Source: Opitutaceae bacterium
GTDB taxonomy: Bacteria > Verrucomicrobiota > Verrucomicrobiia > Opitutales > Opitutaceae
DNA length: 8,575 bases
Direction of reading: 5' to 3'
Assembly (NCBI GenBank): GCA_005786775.1
Contig: SYDD01000097.1
Coordinates: 1-8,575 of the forward strand
Made by a program: the position numbers and the translations under genes. This document shows positions 1 through 6,063 of this stretch, in pieces. The notes beneath the pieces are model-generated. The model did no database searches. It saw only the letters and a program-made list of their open reading frames with translations, and was not told the DNA's origin. Each line of letters starts with the position of its first letter. Position 1 is the stretch's first letter.

Positions 1-942
1 AGCGCCGGTGATGTCCACGAACAGCCAGAGCGCGGCGCTGCCGATCGCGAGTGCCGGCCAGGGCGGAACGCGCGCGAGGGAGAGCAGGGAGCGCAGGGCC
101 ACCGCGATGACCCCGATGTTCAAACCACTGATGGCGAAGAGGTGCATCGTGCCGGAGCGCTGGAAGCGGTCGCGCTGGTCGGCATCGAGCTCCTTGGTAT
201 CCCCGAGCATCATCCCGCGCAGCAGGGCGGCGAGCTCCGGCCGGCGTTCAGCGAGGCCGAGGTCGAGGATCTCGCGGAAGCGATCCGCGGCGGCGGCGCA
301 GAACCGGGCGTAGGCGCCGGCGGATCGTGTCTCCGCCGTGATCGCCCCGCGTTGAAGCCGGAATTGCACGCCGATGCCCGTGAGGTAGGCGTCGAACCCG
401 CCGGTGGGCGGCGCGCGGGGCAGGGGCGTGAGGACCCCGCGCGCGGCCACGTGCGTGCCGCGCAGTGGAGGATCGATCCCCGCCGGCACGGTCAACGCGA
501 AGGATACCCGCCGTCCGGTCAGGTCCGCGAGGTGGAGTGGGGCGCGGGTGATGCGGGCGAGGCCGGTGGCGCGGCGTTCGCCGGGACTCGAGTAGAGGCG
601 GTCGATGCGCAGCTCGAGTTCCGCCTCGCGGGGCGGCAGCTGGTCCCAGTCCCCCAACCAATCCCGGTGCAGGGCGTGGCTCGCGGCGCCGGCGGCGCCG
701 AGCGCGAGGTGCAGGAGCAGCGCCCAGAGGACAGGGCGCGCGGACAGGAGCAGCGCGGCGGCGGCCAGCGTGAGGGCGGCGGCAAGCAACGGCCCCGCGG
801 GCATCCCGCCGGCGGCGTGGCCCGCGGTCATCCCGGCGAAGTAGGGGAGCGCGAGGTGCAGCAGCGGGGCGCGGTGGCTGAGGCTGCGGACGGCCAGTGC
901 CGGGTCGGCGGCCGAGGGGGCGGAGGAGGCCAGGGTGGACAT
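1..942 (-). CDS. comEC: ComEC/Rec2 family DNA-uptake channel protein, N-terminal part (gene runs off the left edge)
   Basis: The minus strand is open from an ATG at 942-940 to base 1, giving the first 314 residues; the C-terminus lies outside the window. ComEC is the inner-membrane channel that carries single-stranded DNA into the cytoplasm during natural transformation. Hydrophobic segments lie at about residues 28-47, 50-68 and 71-90. A soluble DUF4131-like part follows (about 95-205) with the typical GGFDAYLTGIG segment at 181-191. The competence domain then begins: LLRGMMLGD at 240-248, and HLFAISGLNIG at 267-277, which matches the family's HLLAISGLHI signature. A further membrane segment starts near 295. 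No Shine-Dalgarno sequence precedes the ATG. It diverges from rarA. Family identity is strong; whether the organism is competent cannot be judged, and the beta-lactamase-like C-terminal domain is not visible. Confidence 0.93.
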   Translation of the reverse strand, partial: MSTLASSAPSAADPALAVRSLSHRAPLLHLALPYFAGMTAGHAAGGMPAGPLLAAALTLAAAALLLSARPVLWALLLHLALGAAGAASHALHRDWLGDWDQLPPREAELELRIDRLYSSPGERRATGLARITRAPLHLADLTGRRVSFALTVPAGIDPPLRGTHVAARGVLTPLPRAPPTGGFDAYLTGIGVQFRLQRGAITAETRSAGAYARFCAAAADRFREILDLGLAERRPELAALLRGMMLGDTKELDADQRDRFQRSGTMHLFAISGLNIGVIAVALRSLLSLARVPPWPALAIGSAALWLFVDITGA

Positions 943-1057
943 CGCAGTGGAAGCCAGCCGGGGCGCGGCCGGCGGGGCGAGGGGCGCGAGTCCCGGATTT
1001 GCGGGGCAAACGCAAAATGCCCTTCCCACCCGCGGCCCGCGGCCCGAGGATCGCGGG
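943..1057. promoter_or_regulatory. Divergent intergenic region between comEC and rarA
   Basis: These 115 bp must hold both 5' leaders. The only features I can point to are a small perfect inverted repeat, TTTGC-GGG-GCAAA (998-1010), inside the least GC-rich part, and a rarA ribosome-binding site. No convincing -35/-10 pair is visible on either strand. Promoter content is inferred from the divergent gene layout only. Confidence 0.4.
1046..1050 (+). promoter_or_regulatory. Ribosome-binding site of rarA
   Basis: GAGGA lies 7 nt before the ATG at 1058. This decides the start: the reading frame stays open upstream to 935, but that extension overlaps the comEC start and encodes a low-complexity Gly/Ala/Arg segment with no family similarity. 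Confidence 0.7.
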
Positions 1058-2419
1058 ATGGCGTCGTCCGAGCAGCCCGACCTGTTCGCCGCCCCCCCGG
1101 CGGGCGCGGAGTGGCCGGCGTCCGTCTCCCCGGCGCCGGCGCCGCTGGCGGCCCGGATGCGGCCCCGGCGCTTGGCGGAGGTCGTGGGCCAGGAGCATTT
1201 GTTGCGCCCCGGCAGCCTGCTGCCCCGGCTCGTGGCGCAGAACCGCTTCGGCTCCCTCCTGTTTTACGGCCCCCCCGGCTGCGGCAAGACCTCCCTGGCG
1301 GAGGCTATCGCCCGCGAGACGGGCAGCCGTTTTGTCCGGATCAACGCGGTGATGTCGAACGTCGCGGAACTGCGCGAGATCCTGGCGGGCGCGCGCCTTC
1401 GGCCGGAGGCGGGGACGCTCCTCTTCATCGACGAGCTGCACCGGTTCAACAAGGCGCAGCAGGACCTGCTTTTGCCGGATGTGGAGGAGGGGGTGGTGCG
1501 GCTGATCGGCGCCACCACCCACAACCCGGGTTTCTACGTCAACCCGCCGCTGCTCTCCCGCAGCCACCTGTTCCGGCTGGAACCCCTCCCACCCGCGACC
1601 ATCGCCGGGGTGCTGCGCGGGGCGCTGGCCGACGTCGAGCGTGGGCTTGGCCGGCGTGGGCACACGGCCGGGGAGGCGGTGTTGCTCGACCTGGCGGTAC
1701 TGGCCGACGGAGACCTCCGGCGCGCGCTCAACTCGCTCGAGGTCATCGCCCTGGGGTTACCCGAGGGCGCCGCGATCACCCCGGTCGAGTTGGAGACCTT
1801 TGCGCGTGAGCGCCGCATCCGGTACGACGCGGATGAGGATGAGCATCACGATACCATTTCGGCCTATATCAAAAGCTGCCGCGGCTGCGATCCGGACGCG
1901 GCCTTATATTGGCTGGCCAAGATGCTGGCCGGCGGCGAGGACCCCCGATTCATCGCCCGCCGCCTCGTAATTTTGGCGAGCGAGGACATCGGCCTAGCCG
2001 ATCCCCAGGCGCTGCCGCTGACCGTGGCCGCGCACCACGCGGTCGACTTCGTGGGGTTGCCCGAGGCGGAGCTGACCCTCGCCCACGCGACGCTCTACGT
2101 GGCCGCCGCGCCCAAGAGCAACTCGGCCACCCTGGCCCTCGCGGCCGCCCACCGCGAACTCAAGGAGCGGCCGGTTCAGCCCGTGCCCGCGTTTCTCCGC
2201 TCGAAGGGCGGCGAGGCGAATCGCCGCCTGGGGCAGGGCGCCGGCTATGATTACTCCCACGATTTCCCGGAGAACATCTCCGGCCAGGAGTACCTCGAGC
2301 GGCCCGTGAGCCTGTACACGCCGAAGACCGCGGGTTGGGAGGCGAAGATTGCGGAGCGCCTCGCCCGCTGGCGCGCCCTCAAGGCGGAGCGCGGCCCGAG
2401 CGCCAGGCCCCTGCGCTAA
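1058..2419 (+). CDS. rarA: Replication-associated recombination protein A (RarA/MgsA), AAA+ ATPase
   Basis: This is a 453-residue protein, close to the 447 of E. coli RarA. RarA is a tetrameric clamp-loader-like ATPase acting at stalled replication forks and in recombination, with links to SSB. Motifs in order are: PLAARMRP at 29-36; Walker A GPPGCGKT at 71-78; Walker B LLFIDE at 121-126; sensor 1 GATTHNP at 151-157; an arginine-finger candidate in LLSRS near 168; sensor 2 GDLRRALN at 218-225. The RarA-specific C-terminal part then follows, with DTISAYIKSCRG (265-276), GGEDPRFIARRL (292-303) and the GAGYDYSHDFP segment near 395-404. Residues 6-10 read QPDLF, resembling the beta-clamp-binding pentapeptide. 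The start at 1058 is supported by GAGGA at 1046-1050. It diverges from comEC, and a hairpin lies 40 bp after the stop. Identity is near certain. Confidence 0.97.
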   Translation: MASSEQPDLFAAPPAGAEWPASVSPAPAPLAARMRPRRLAEVVGQEHLLRPGSLLPRLVAQNRFGSLLFYGPPGCGKTSLAEAIARETGSRFVRINAVMSNVAELREILAGARLRPEAGTLLFIDELHRFNKAQQDLLLPDVEEGVVRLIGATTHNPGFYVNPPLLSRSHLFRLEPLPPATIAGVLRGALADVERGLGRRGHTAGEAVLLDLAVLADGDLRRALNSLEVIALGLPEGAAITPVELETFARERRIRYDADEDEHHDTISAYIKSCRGCDPDAALYWLAKMLAGGEDPRFIARRLVILASEDIGLADPQALPLTVAAHHAVDFVGLPEAELTLAHATLYVAAAPKSNSATLALAAAHRELKERPVQPVPAFLRSKGGEANRRLGQGAGYDYSHDFPENISGQEYLERPVSLYTPKTAGWEAKIAERLARWRALKAERGPSARPLR

Positions 2420-2458
2420 ATACAAGAATGCTTCAATAGGCGCAGGCGGGCGGAGCGC

Positions 2459-2479
2459 TTTTCCCCGCGCGCGGGAAAA
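2459..2479 (+). terminator. Hairpin after rarA, possible terminator
   Basis: TTTTCCC (2459-2465) and GGGAAAA (2473-2479) form a 7-bp stem around the loop CGCGCGC. An overlapping register gives the 12-bp palindrome CCCGCGCGCGGG (2464-2475). It lies 40 bp after the rarA stop. Only a short T-poor stretch follows, so efficient intrinsic termination is uncertain. Confidence 0.5.
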
Positions 2480-2656
2480 TTGATGGCTAGTATTTATTAG
2501 GCTTGATCACCCCGGGCACGCGCCGTTCTCGTCGCGGCAATGCTGAGGGAAACGAACCCGTGCGGTGTCCGTTCTCGGTTTGAGGTGACGCTAAGTCAGC
2601 GTTGCCGTTGCCGGGTGGCATTGCCGCCCGCCTGAACTCGCCGCCCCGCCCGCCTG
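2480..2656 (+). other. Intergenic stretch with AT-rich island and inverted repeats upstream of the small membrane protein gene
   Basis: No gene is recognised here. The segment 2476-2503 is strikingly AT-rich for this genome and includes TAGTAT (2488-2493), a possible -10 element without a clear -35. Further on, CCGTTCTCG occurs twice in direct orientation (2523-2531 and 2569-2577). Two hairpins follow: ACGCT-AAGTC-AGCGT (2588-2602) and CGGGTGGC-ATT-GCCGCCCG (2612-2630, one G-T pair). It could be a promoter plus a structured leader, or a small RNA. It matches no riboswitch or RNA family that I recognise. Confidence 0.35.
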
Positions 2657-2857
2657 ATGAGCCCCGCCCTTCTCGTTCTTTGCCTCGCCGCCATAGCGGC
2701 GCTAGGGCTGGGCGGATGGCTGATCCTTAAATCGGTGCGGTCCGCGGCGGACGGCTTCGAGGACGAGACCGGTTTCCACCTCGGGCCGGAGCCGGTGTCG
2801 CCGGTGCCCTCGAGCTTGCGGCCCGGGGAGGGCCCGGCGGGTTCGCTGCCCCGCTGA
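2657..2857 (+). CDS. Small single-pass membrane protein of unknown function (66 aa)
   Basis: I do not recognise the family. The protein begins with an uncharged hydrophobic segment (about residues 3-24, ending GGWLIL), then a short basic stretch (K25, R28). A polar tail follows, first acidic (DGFEDE near 32-38) and then Pro/Gly/Ser-rich to the end. This fits an N-terminally anchored inner-membrane protein with its tail in the cytoplasm by the positive-inside rule. A stop codon at 2633-2635 rules out an in-frame upstream start. No Shine-Dalgarno motif precedes the ATG; a stable hairpin ends 26 nt before it. It is convergent with the carbonic anhydrase, with stops 34 bp apart. The TM segment and the third-position GC pattern argue that it is real, but a chance frame cannot be excluded in DNA this GC-rich. 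Confidence 0.55.
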   Translation: MSPALLVLCLAAIAALGLGGWLILKSVRSAADGFEDETGFHLGPEPVSPVPSSLRPGEGPAGSLPR

Positions 2858-2891
2858 GCGGCTTTTGGCGCGGAGTCGGCCGGGAGTCGCC

Positions 2892-3536
2892 TCAGAGCGC
2901 TTCAATCGCCCGCGGGCAGGCGGCGGCCGCCTCCTCCGCGCTCCCGGCGGAGCAGCGCAGATCCCGGAGCAGTCCATCGCGGATGGCGTAGATCCAGCCG
3001 TGGACGCGCAGCTCCTGCCCCCGCGCCCAGGCGTCGCGGACGATCGTGGTCCGGCAGACGTTGGCTACCTGTTCGACCACATTGAGCTCGCAGAGGCGAT
3101 CGCAGCGGGCGGGGCCCTCGCCGGCGACGCAGGCGAGCTTGGTCTCGTGCTTCTGGCGGACGTCCTGAACGTGCTGGAGCCAGTTGTCGGCCAGACCGAT
3201 CCGGTCGCGGGTGAGCGCCGCCTTCACCCCGCTGCAGCCGTAGTGCCCGCAGACGATGATGTGTCGCACCTTGAGCACATCGACCGCGAACTGCATTACC
3301 GAGAGGCAGTTGAGGTCCGTGTGGACGACCACGTTGGCGATGTTACGGTGTACGAACAGCTCGCCCGGGAGTAGGCCAACAATCTCGTTGGCGGGCACGC
3401 GGCTGTCGGCGCAGCCAATCCAGAGGTAGGCCGGAGACTGTTGCCGGGCCAACTGGAGGAAGAAATCCGGTGTCTTCTGGCGGATGCGTTCCGACCAGGC
3501 GACATTGCGGGCAAAGAGTTCCTGAGTCTCGTTCAT
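2892..3536 (-). CDS. can: Beta-class carbonic anhydrase, type II (Can-like)
   Basis: This 214-residue zinc enzyme interconverts CO2 and bicarbonate in the cytoplasm, supplying bicarbonate for carboxylations. The zinc ligands fall at C42, D44, H98 and C101 with R46 completing the Asp/Arg dyad (CADSR 42-46; CGHYGCSG 96-103), the same numbering as in E. coli Can. W39, R64 and Y183 correspond to the Trp/Arg/Tyr of the non-catalytic bicarbonate pocket of type II beta enzymes (H. influenzae W39, R64, Y181), so allosteric bicarbonate control is expected. Other conserved blocks are GELFVHRNIAN (58-68), HTDLNCLSV (72-80) and LCELNVVEQV (149-158). The ATG at 3536-3534 aligns with the family's N-terminus; a TTG 36 bp upstream would add an unconserved extension. 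It is convergent with the small membrane protein gene and divergent from the secreted protein gene. No linked transporter or carboxysome gene is present. Confidence 0.96.
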   Translation of the reverse strand: MNETQELFARNVAWSERIRQKTPDFFLQLARQQSPAYLWIGCADSRVPANEIVGLLPGELFVHRNIANVVVHTDLNCLSVMQFAVDVLKVRHIIVCGHYGCSGVKAALTRDRIGLADNWLQHVQDVRQKHETKLACVAGEGPARCDRLCELNVVEQVANVCRTTIVRDAWARGQELRVHGWIYAIRDGLLRDLRCSAGSAEEAAAACPRAIEAL

Positions 3537-3627
3537 TGCCTGCAGAGAGGCGCGGGCGGCGGCTGGGGTCAACGCGAACCCCGGGAGCGGCCTTGCGCGG
3601 CGGGAACCGAGGAAGCACGCTCAGGGG

Positions 3628-4035
3628 ATGATGGCCCGCGGTTTCACCCTGTTCCTGCTGCTGGCCGGGCTGCTGGCAAGTGCCGAGCCAGAACGGCCCG
3701 AGGCGAGGATCGAGGGCGTGCTGATCCCGCGGGGCGAGAAGGGGTTTCTGGCATTGCGGCTCGCGGGGGCGGGCTTCGAGTTGCGCTTCTTCTCGCCGGA
3801 ACGCCGGCCGCTCGCCCCGGACGCGCCGCGGGCCGTGGTCCGCTTCACCCCGGCCGGGCGGAAGACCGGCCCGGAGTCGCATCTCTTGGAGCTATCGGCG
3901 GACGGCAAGGCGCTGCAGTCGGCGCGGACCGTCCGGCCGCCCCACGGGTTCCGCGTCACGGTGCTGCTGTTCGCGGCGGGCGCGGAGCAGCCGCGCGAGA
4001 CCTACACGGCGGATTTCCGGGCGGACGGGGGCTGA
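3628..4035 (+). CDS. Small secreted protein of unknown function
   Basis: I do not recognise the family. It has 135 residues. The N-terminus is a clear Sec signal peptide: R4, a hydrophobic core at about 6-16, and an ASA box giving likely cleavage after A19. The mature part of about 116 residues (RIEGVLIPRGEKGFLALRLAGAG and onward) reads as alternating hydrophobic and polar residues with regularly spaced Pro/Gly turns, suggesting a small all-beta fold. There are no cysteines or obvious catalytic motifs. Two ATGs lie side by side at 3628 and 3631; AGGGG at 3623-3627 is too close to act on the first and GAGGAA at 3609-3614 is rather far, so the exact start is uncertain by one codon. It diverges from can, and ribH begins 124 bp downstream on the same strand, so it may or may not be read together with that operon. 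Confidence 0.75.
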   Translation: MMARGFTLFLLLAGLLASAEPERPEARIEGVLIPRGEKGFLALRLAGAGFELRFFSPERRPLAPDAPRAVVRFTPAGRKTGPESHLLELSADGKALQSARTVRPPHGFRVTVLLFAAGAEQPRETYTADFRADGG

Positions 4036-4145
4036 GGCGCCGCACCGGGGTAAGAATCAGGTTGCCGGCCGGGCGCGCCGTGCCGCACGCTTGCCGGTCC
4101 GTGATGTTTCCGACCCGCGCCGCCCACCTCTGCCGCCCCTCCTGC

Positions 4146-4151
4146 GAGGGG
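4146..4151 (+). promoter_or_regulatory. Ribosome-binding site of ribH
   Basis: GAGGGG stands 8 nt before the ATG at 4160. This selects that start over the open frame reaching back to a TTG at 4091, whose extra 23 residues are Pro/Arg-rich and unlike lumazine synthase. Confidence 0.75.
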
Positions 4152-4159
4152 CTCTCCCG

Positions 4160-4633
4160 ATGAGCCTCGACGCCCCGGTCGCACCGACGCGCGCCGGCGC
4201 CCGTTTCCGGGTTGGGATCGTCGCCGCCTGCTTTAACGCCACCCTGGTCGATGCCCTGCTGGCGCGGGTGGAGGATGGCCTGCGCGCCGCGGGCGTGCGG
4301 CCCGACCGCCTTCAGGTGGTGCGGGTGCCGGGTTCCCATGAAGTCCCATGGGCGGCGCAGGCCCTCGCCACGAGCGGGCGGTTTGACTGTGTGATCGGCC
4401 TCGGCCTGCTGATCGCCGGGGAGACCAACCACCACGAGCTCGTGGGGGAGAGCGTCTCGCACGCCCTCCAGCAAGTCTCCCTGACCACTCGCATCCCCGT
4501 GATCAACGGGGTGATGGTGGTGGACACCCTCGCGCAGGGGCGGGCGCGGTGCGTCGGCCGGATCAACCGCGGGGCGGAATTTGCCGCCGCCGCCCTAACG
4601 ATGGCGGCCCTGCGCCGGCAACTTGCCCGATGA
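4160..4633 (+). CDS. ribH: 6,7-dimethyl-8-ribityllumazine synthase (divergent)
   Basis: It has 157 residues, a normal length for the subunit. RibH condenses 5-amino-6-ribitylamino-uracil with 3,4-dihydroxy-2-butanone 4-phosphate, the penultimate step of riboflavin synthesis. Visible signatures are: CFN at 24-26 (substrate-stacking Phe plus Asn); VPGSHEVP at 56-63 (usually VPGAxEIP); GETNHHELV at 87-95 with the catalytic His at H91; PVINGVM at 113-119; R130 aligned with the phosphate-binding Arg; NRGAE at 136-140 (usually NKGxE). Departures include A86 where IRG is usual, VMVVDT in place of VLTTEN, and one residue fewer in the loop before NRG. Its stop overlaps the nusB start (ATGA). No FMN riboswitch is visible in the 124-bp leader. 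Fold and family are secure; the altered motifs leave some room for changed activity. Confidence 0.92.
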   Translation: MSLDAPVAPTRAGARFRVGIVAACFNATLVDALLARVEDGLRAAGVRPDRLQVVRVPGSHEVPWAAQALATSGRFDCVIGLGLLIAGETNHHELVGESVSHALQQVSLTTRIPVINGVMVVDTLAQGRARCVGRINRGAEFAAAALTMAALRRQLAR

Positions 4634-5073
4634 GCAAGGCCATCTTCGCCCAGCGTCGCGATGGCCGCGTCGCCGCCCTCCAGTTCCTTTATGCTTGGAG
4701 CCTCAACCCTCCGCGGAACCTGCAGGATGACCTGCAGGTGTTCTTCGAGGGTTGCCCCGAGCCGCGCGCGCACTACGCCTACGGCGAGGAGCTGATCCAG
4801 GGCGTGATTGCCCAGCAGGCTGACATCGACGCGCGCATCAAAGGCCTGGCTCAAAACTGGGATTTCGAGCGCATCGCTAAGATCGACCTCGCGATCCTCC
4901 GACTGGCGATGTTCGAGATGATTCATCGGCGCGACATCCCGCCCGTCGTCTCCATCAACGAGGCGATCGACCTCTCCAAGCAGTTTTCCAACGCGGACTC
5001 TAAGCGCTTCATCAACGGCATCCTCGACCGGTTGAAGGACCAGCTCGGTCGGGACGCGCGCAAGGCGGAGTAG
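4630..5073 (+). CDS. nusB: Transcription antitermination factor NusB
   Basis: This 147-residue, all-helical RNA-binding factor pairs with NusE (ribosomal S10) on boxA of rRNA leaders to keep RNA polymerase processive. Family blocks are: RVAALQFLYAW at 13-23, with the basic N-terminal RNA-binding surface (K3, R9, R10, R13); ERIAKIDLAILRLAMFEM at 80-97; VSINEAIDLSKQF at 107-119; KRFINGILDRL at 125-135. The start ATG (4630) overlaps the ribH stop by four bases, so translational coupling is likely. Both this junction and the 6-nt gap before ftsY point to one transcript. The upstream in-frame extension lies inside ribH and is not coding in this frame. Confidence 0.97.
   Translation: MSKAIFAQRRDGRVAALQFLYAWSLNPPRNLQDDLQVFFEGCPEPRAHYAYGEELIQGVIAQQADIDARIKGLAQNWDFERIAKIDLAILRLAMFEMIHRRDIPPVVSINEAIDLSKQFSNADSKRFINGILDRLKDQLGRDARKAE
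5067..5070 (+). promoter_or_regulatory. Ribosome-binding site of ftsY inside the end of nusB
   Basis: GGAG sits 9 nt before the ATG at 5080 and overlaps the last codons of nusB, consistent with coupled translation in the operon. Confidence 0.6.
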
Positions 5074-5079
5074 GCTCCG

Positions 5080-6009
5080 ATGCTGGGACTCTTCCGGAAG
5101 TTCAAGGACGGCCTCGCGAAGACCGTCGCCGCGATCACCCAAAAGACCCGTGGGCTCTTCGGCGGGCGCAAGATTGACGCCGCCTCCCTTGAGCAGCTGG
5201 AAGAGGCCCTCTACACCGCGGACTTCGGCGTCGAGACCACCGGGGAGATCCTGGCCGAGATCAAGCGTGCCTACGCTCGCGACCCGGAGTTGCAGGGACG
5301 CCAGGCTGCCGAGATCGGCGCCGCCGTCCTCTGCCGGGTACTCGAGGGCAGCGAGGGCAGCTGGGATAGCTCTGCCGCCGCCACTCCCGGCCGCCCGGTC
5401 ACGATCGCTCTCATCGGGGTCAATGGTTCGGGCAAGACCACCTCCGCCGCCAAGCTTGCGTGGCGCCTGCGGCAGGACGGGCGCTCGGTTCTGCTCGCGG
5501 CTTGCGATACGTTCCGCGCCGCGGCCGTGGAGCAGCTGCGCGCTTGGGCTACGCGCCTCGAGCTGGACATCGTAGCGAGCCACACCGGGTCCGACTCCGC
5601 GGCTGTGGCCTTTGATGCGTGGCAGGCGGCTGCCGCCCGTGGCCGGGACTTCCTCATCGTCGACACGGCCGGCCGCCTCCACACCAAGGGTAACCTGATG
5701 GAAGAGCTGGCGAAGATCCGGCGCGTGCTGCAGAAGCACGACCCCGCTGCGCCGCAGCACCGCTGGCTCGTGGTGGACGGTTCCCTCGGCAGCAACTCCC
5801 TCGAGCAGGCGCGCGTGTTTCACCAGACCTTCGGGCTCACCGGGCTGATCGTCACCAAGCTCGACGGCACCAGCCGCGGCGGGGCCCTAGTCGGAATCTA
5901 CCGGCAGCTAAGGATCCCGATCTACTTCCTCGGCCTCGGCGAGCAGCCCGAGGATCTCCAGCCGTTCAACGCGGAGAACTACGCCCGCGCGGTGTTCGGC
6001 CTCGATTAG
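5080..6009 (+). CDS. ftsY: Signal recognition particle receptor FtsY (NG domains only)
   Basis: This 309-residue SRP GTPase docks the Ffh-ribosome complex at the inner membrane for co-translational insertion. The E. coli-type acidic A domain is absent. Instead the protein opens with a basic amphipathic helix (LFRKFKDGLAKT, 4-15) that would bind lipid. The N domain runs to about 95. The G domain shows P-loop GVNGSGKTT at 113-121, DTFRAAA at 143-149, DTAGR at 195-199, TKLDGT at 259-264 and GLGEQPEDLQPF at 285-296. The segment that usually reads DASTGQNA is DGSLGSNS here (233-240), and P-loop TTT is TTS. The C-terminus AVFGLD is normal. It is last in ribH-nusB-ftsY, with a 6-nt gap after nusB. 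Identity is certain; the motif change may be lineage-specific. Confidence 0.97.
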   Translation: MLGLFRKFKDGLAKTVAAITQKTRGLFGGRKIDAASLEQLEEALYTADFGVETTGEILAEIKRAYARDPELQGRQAAEIGAAVLCRVLEGSEGSWDSSAAATPGRPVTIALIGVNGSGKTTSAAKLAWRLRQDGRSVLLAACDTFRAAAVEQLRAWATRLELDIVASHTGSDSAAVAFDAWQAAAARGRDFLIVDTAGRLHTKGNLMEELAKIRRVLQKHDPAAPQHRWLVVDGSLGSNSLEQARVFHQTFGLTGLIVTKLDGTSRGGALVGIYRQLRIPIYFLGLGEQPEDLQPFNAENYARAVFGLD

Positions 6010-6018
6010 GCGCCCTCG

Positions 6019-6046
6019 CCGCGCCGGCCTGGATCGACCGGCGCGG
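6019..6046. terminator. Hairpin between convergent ftsY and the TonB-dependent receptor gene
   Basis: CCGCGCCGG (6019-6027) and CCGGCGCGG (6038-6046) form a perfect 9-bp GC stem with a 10-nt loop in the 54-bp gap between the two stops. Its position suits a bidirectional terminator. No T-run follows on either strand, so it would act as a factor-assisted or 3'-end-stabilising hairpin rather than a classical intrinsic terminator. Confidence 0.6.
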
Positions 6047-6063
6047 GAGTTCGCGAAGTCCGC

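Noticed and set aside
248..1663. Minus-strand open frame of 471 codons antisense to rarA
   Set aside because: It is a mirror of the rarA coding frame, rich in Arg/Pro/Ala, and it conflicts with both comEC and rarA, which have clear motifs.
142..1809. Long plus-strand open frame (555 codons) crossing comEC and rarA
   Set aside because: It is antisense to comEC and out of frame with rarA. The translation is low-complexity Gly/Arg/Ala with no family signature, as expected in GC-rich DNA where stops are rare.
3565..3582. GGGGT/ACCCC inverted repeat upstream of can
   Set aside because: Five base pairs with an 8-nt gap are expected by chance at this GC content, and nothing else supports an operator.
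4036..4159. Possible FMN riboswitch ahead of ribH
   Set aside because: I looked for the conserved FMN-aptamer blocks and found none. The leader shows only a repeated TTGCCGG (4062-4068 and 4091-4097).
3441..4163. Plus-strand frame overlapping can and the secreted protein gene
   Set aside because: The Arg/Gly/Pro-rich translation crosses two better-supported genes and the intergenic space.
4719..4738. Two CCTGCAGG palindromes 12 bp apart in nusB
   Set aside because: They encode the in-frame peptide LQDDLQ in a helix; the spacing is four codons, so coding repetition explains it.
4312..5823. Minus-strand open frame of 503 codons antisense to ribH, nusB and ftsY
   Set aside because: All three plus-strand genes are unmistakable. 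The antisense translation has no recognisable domain and arises from GC bias.
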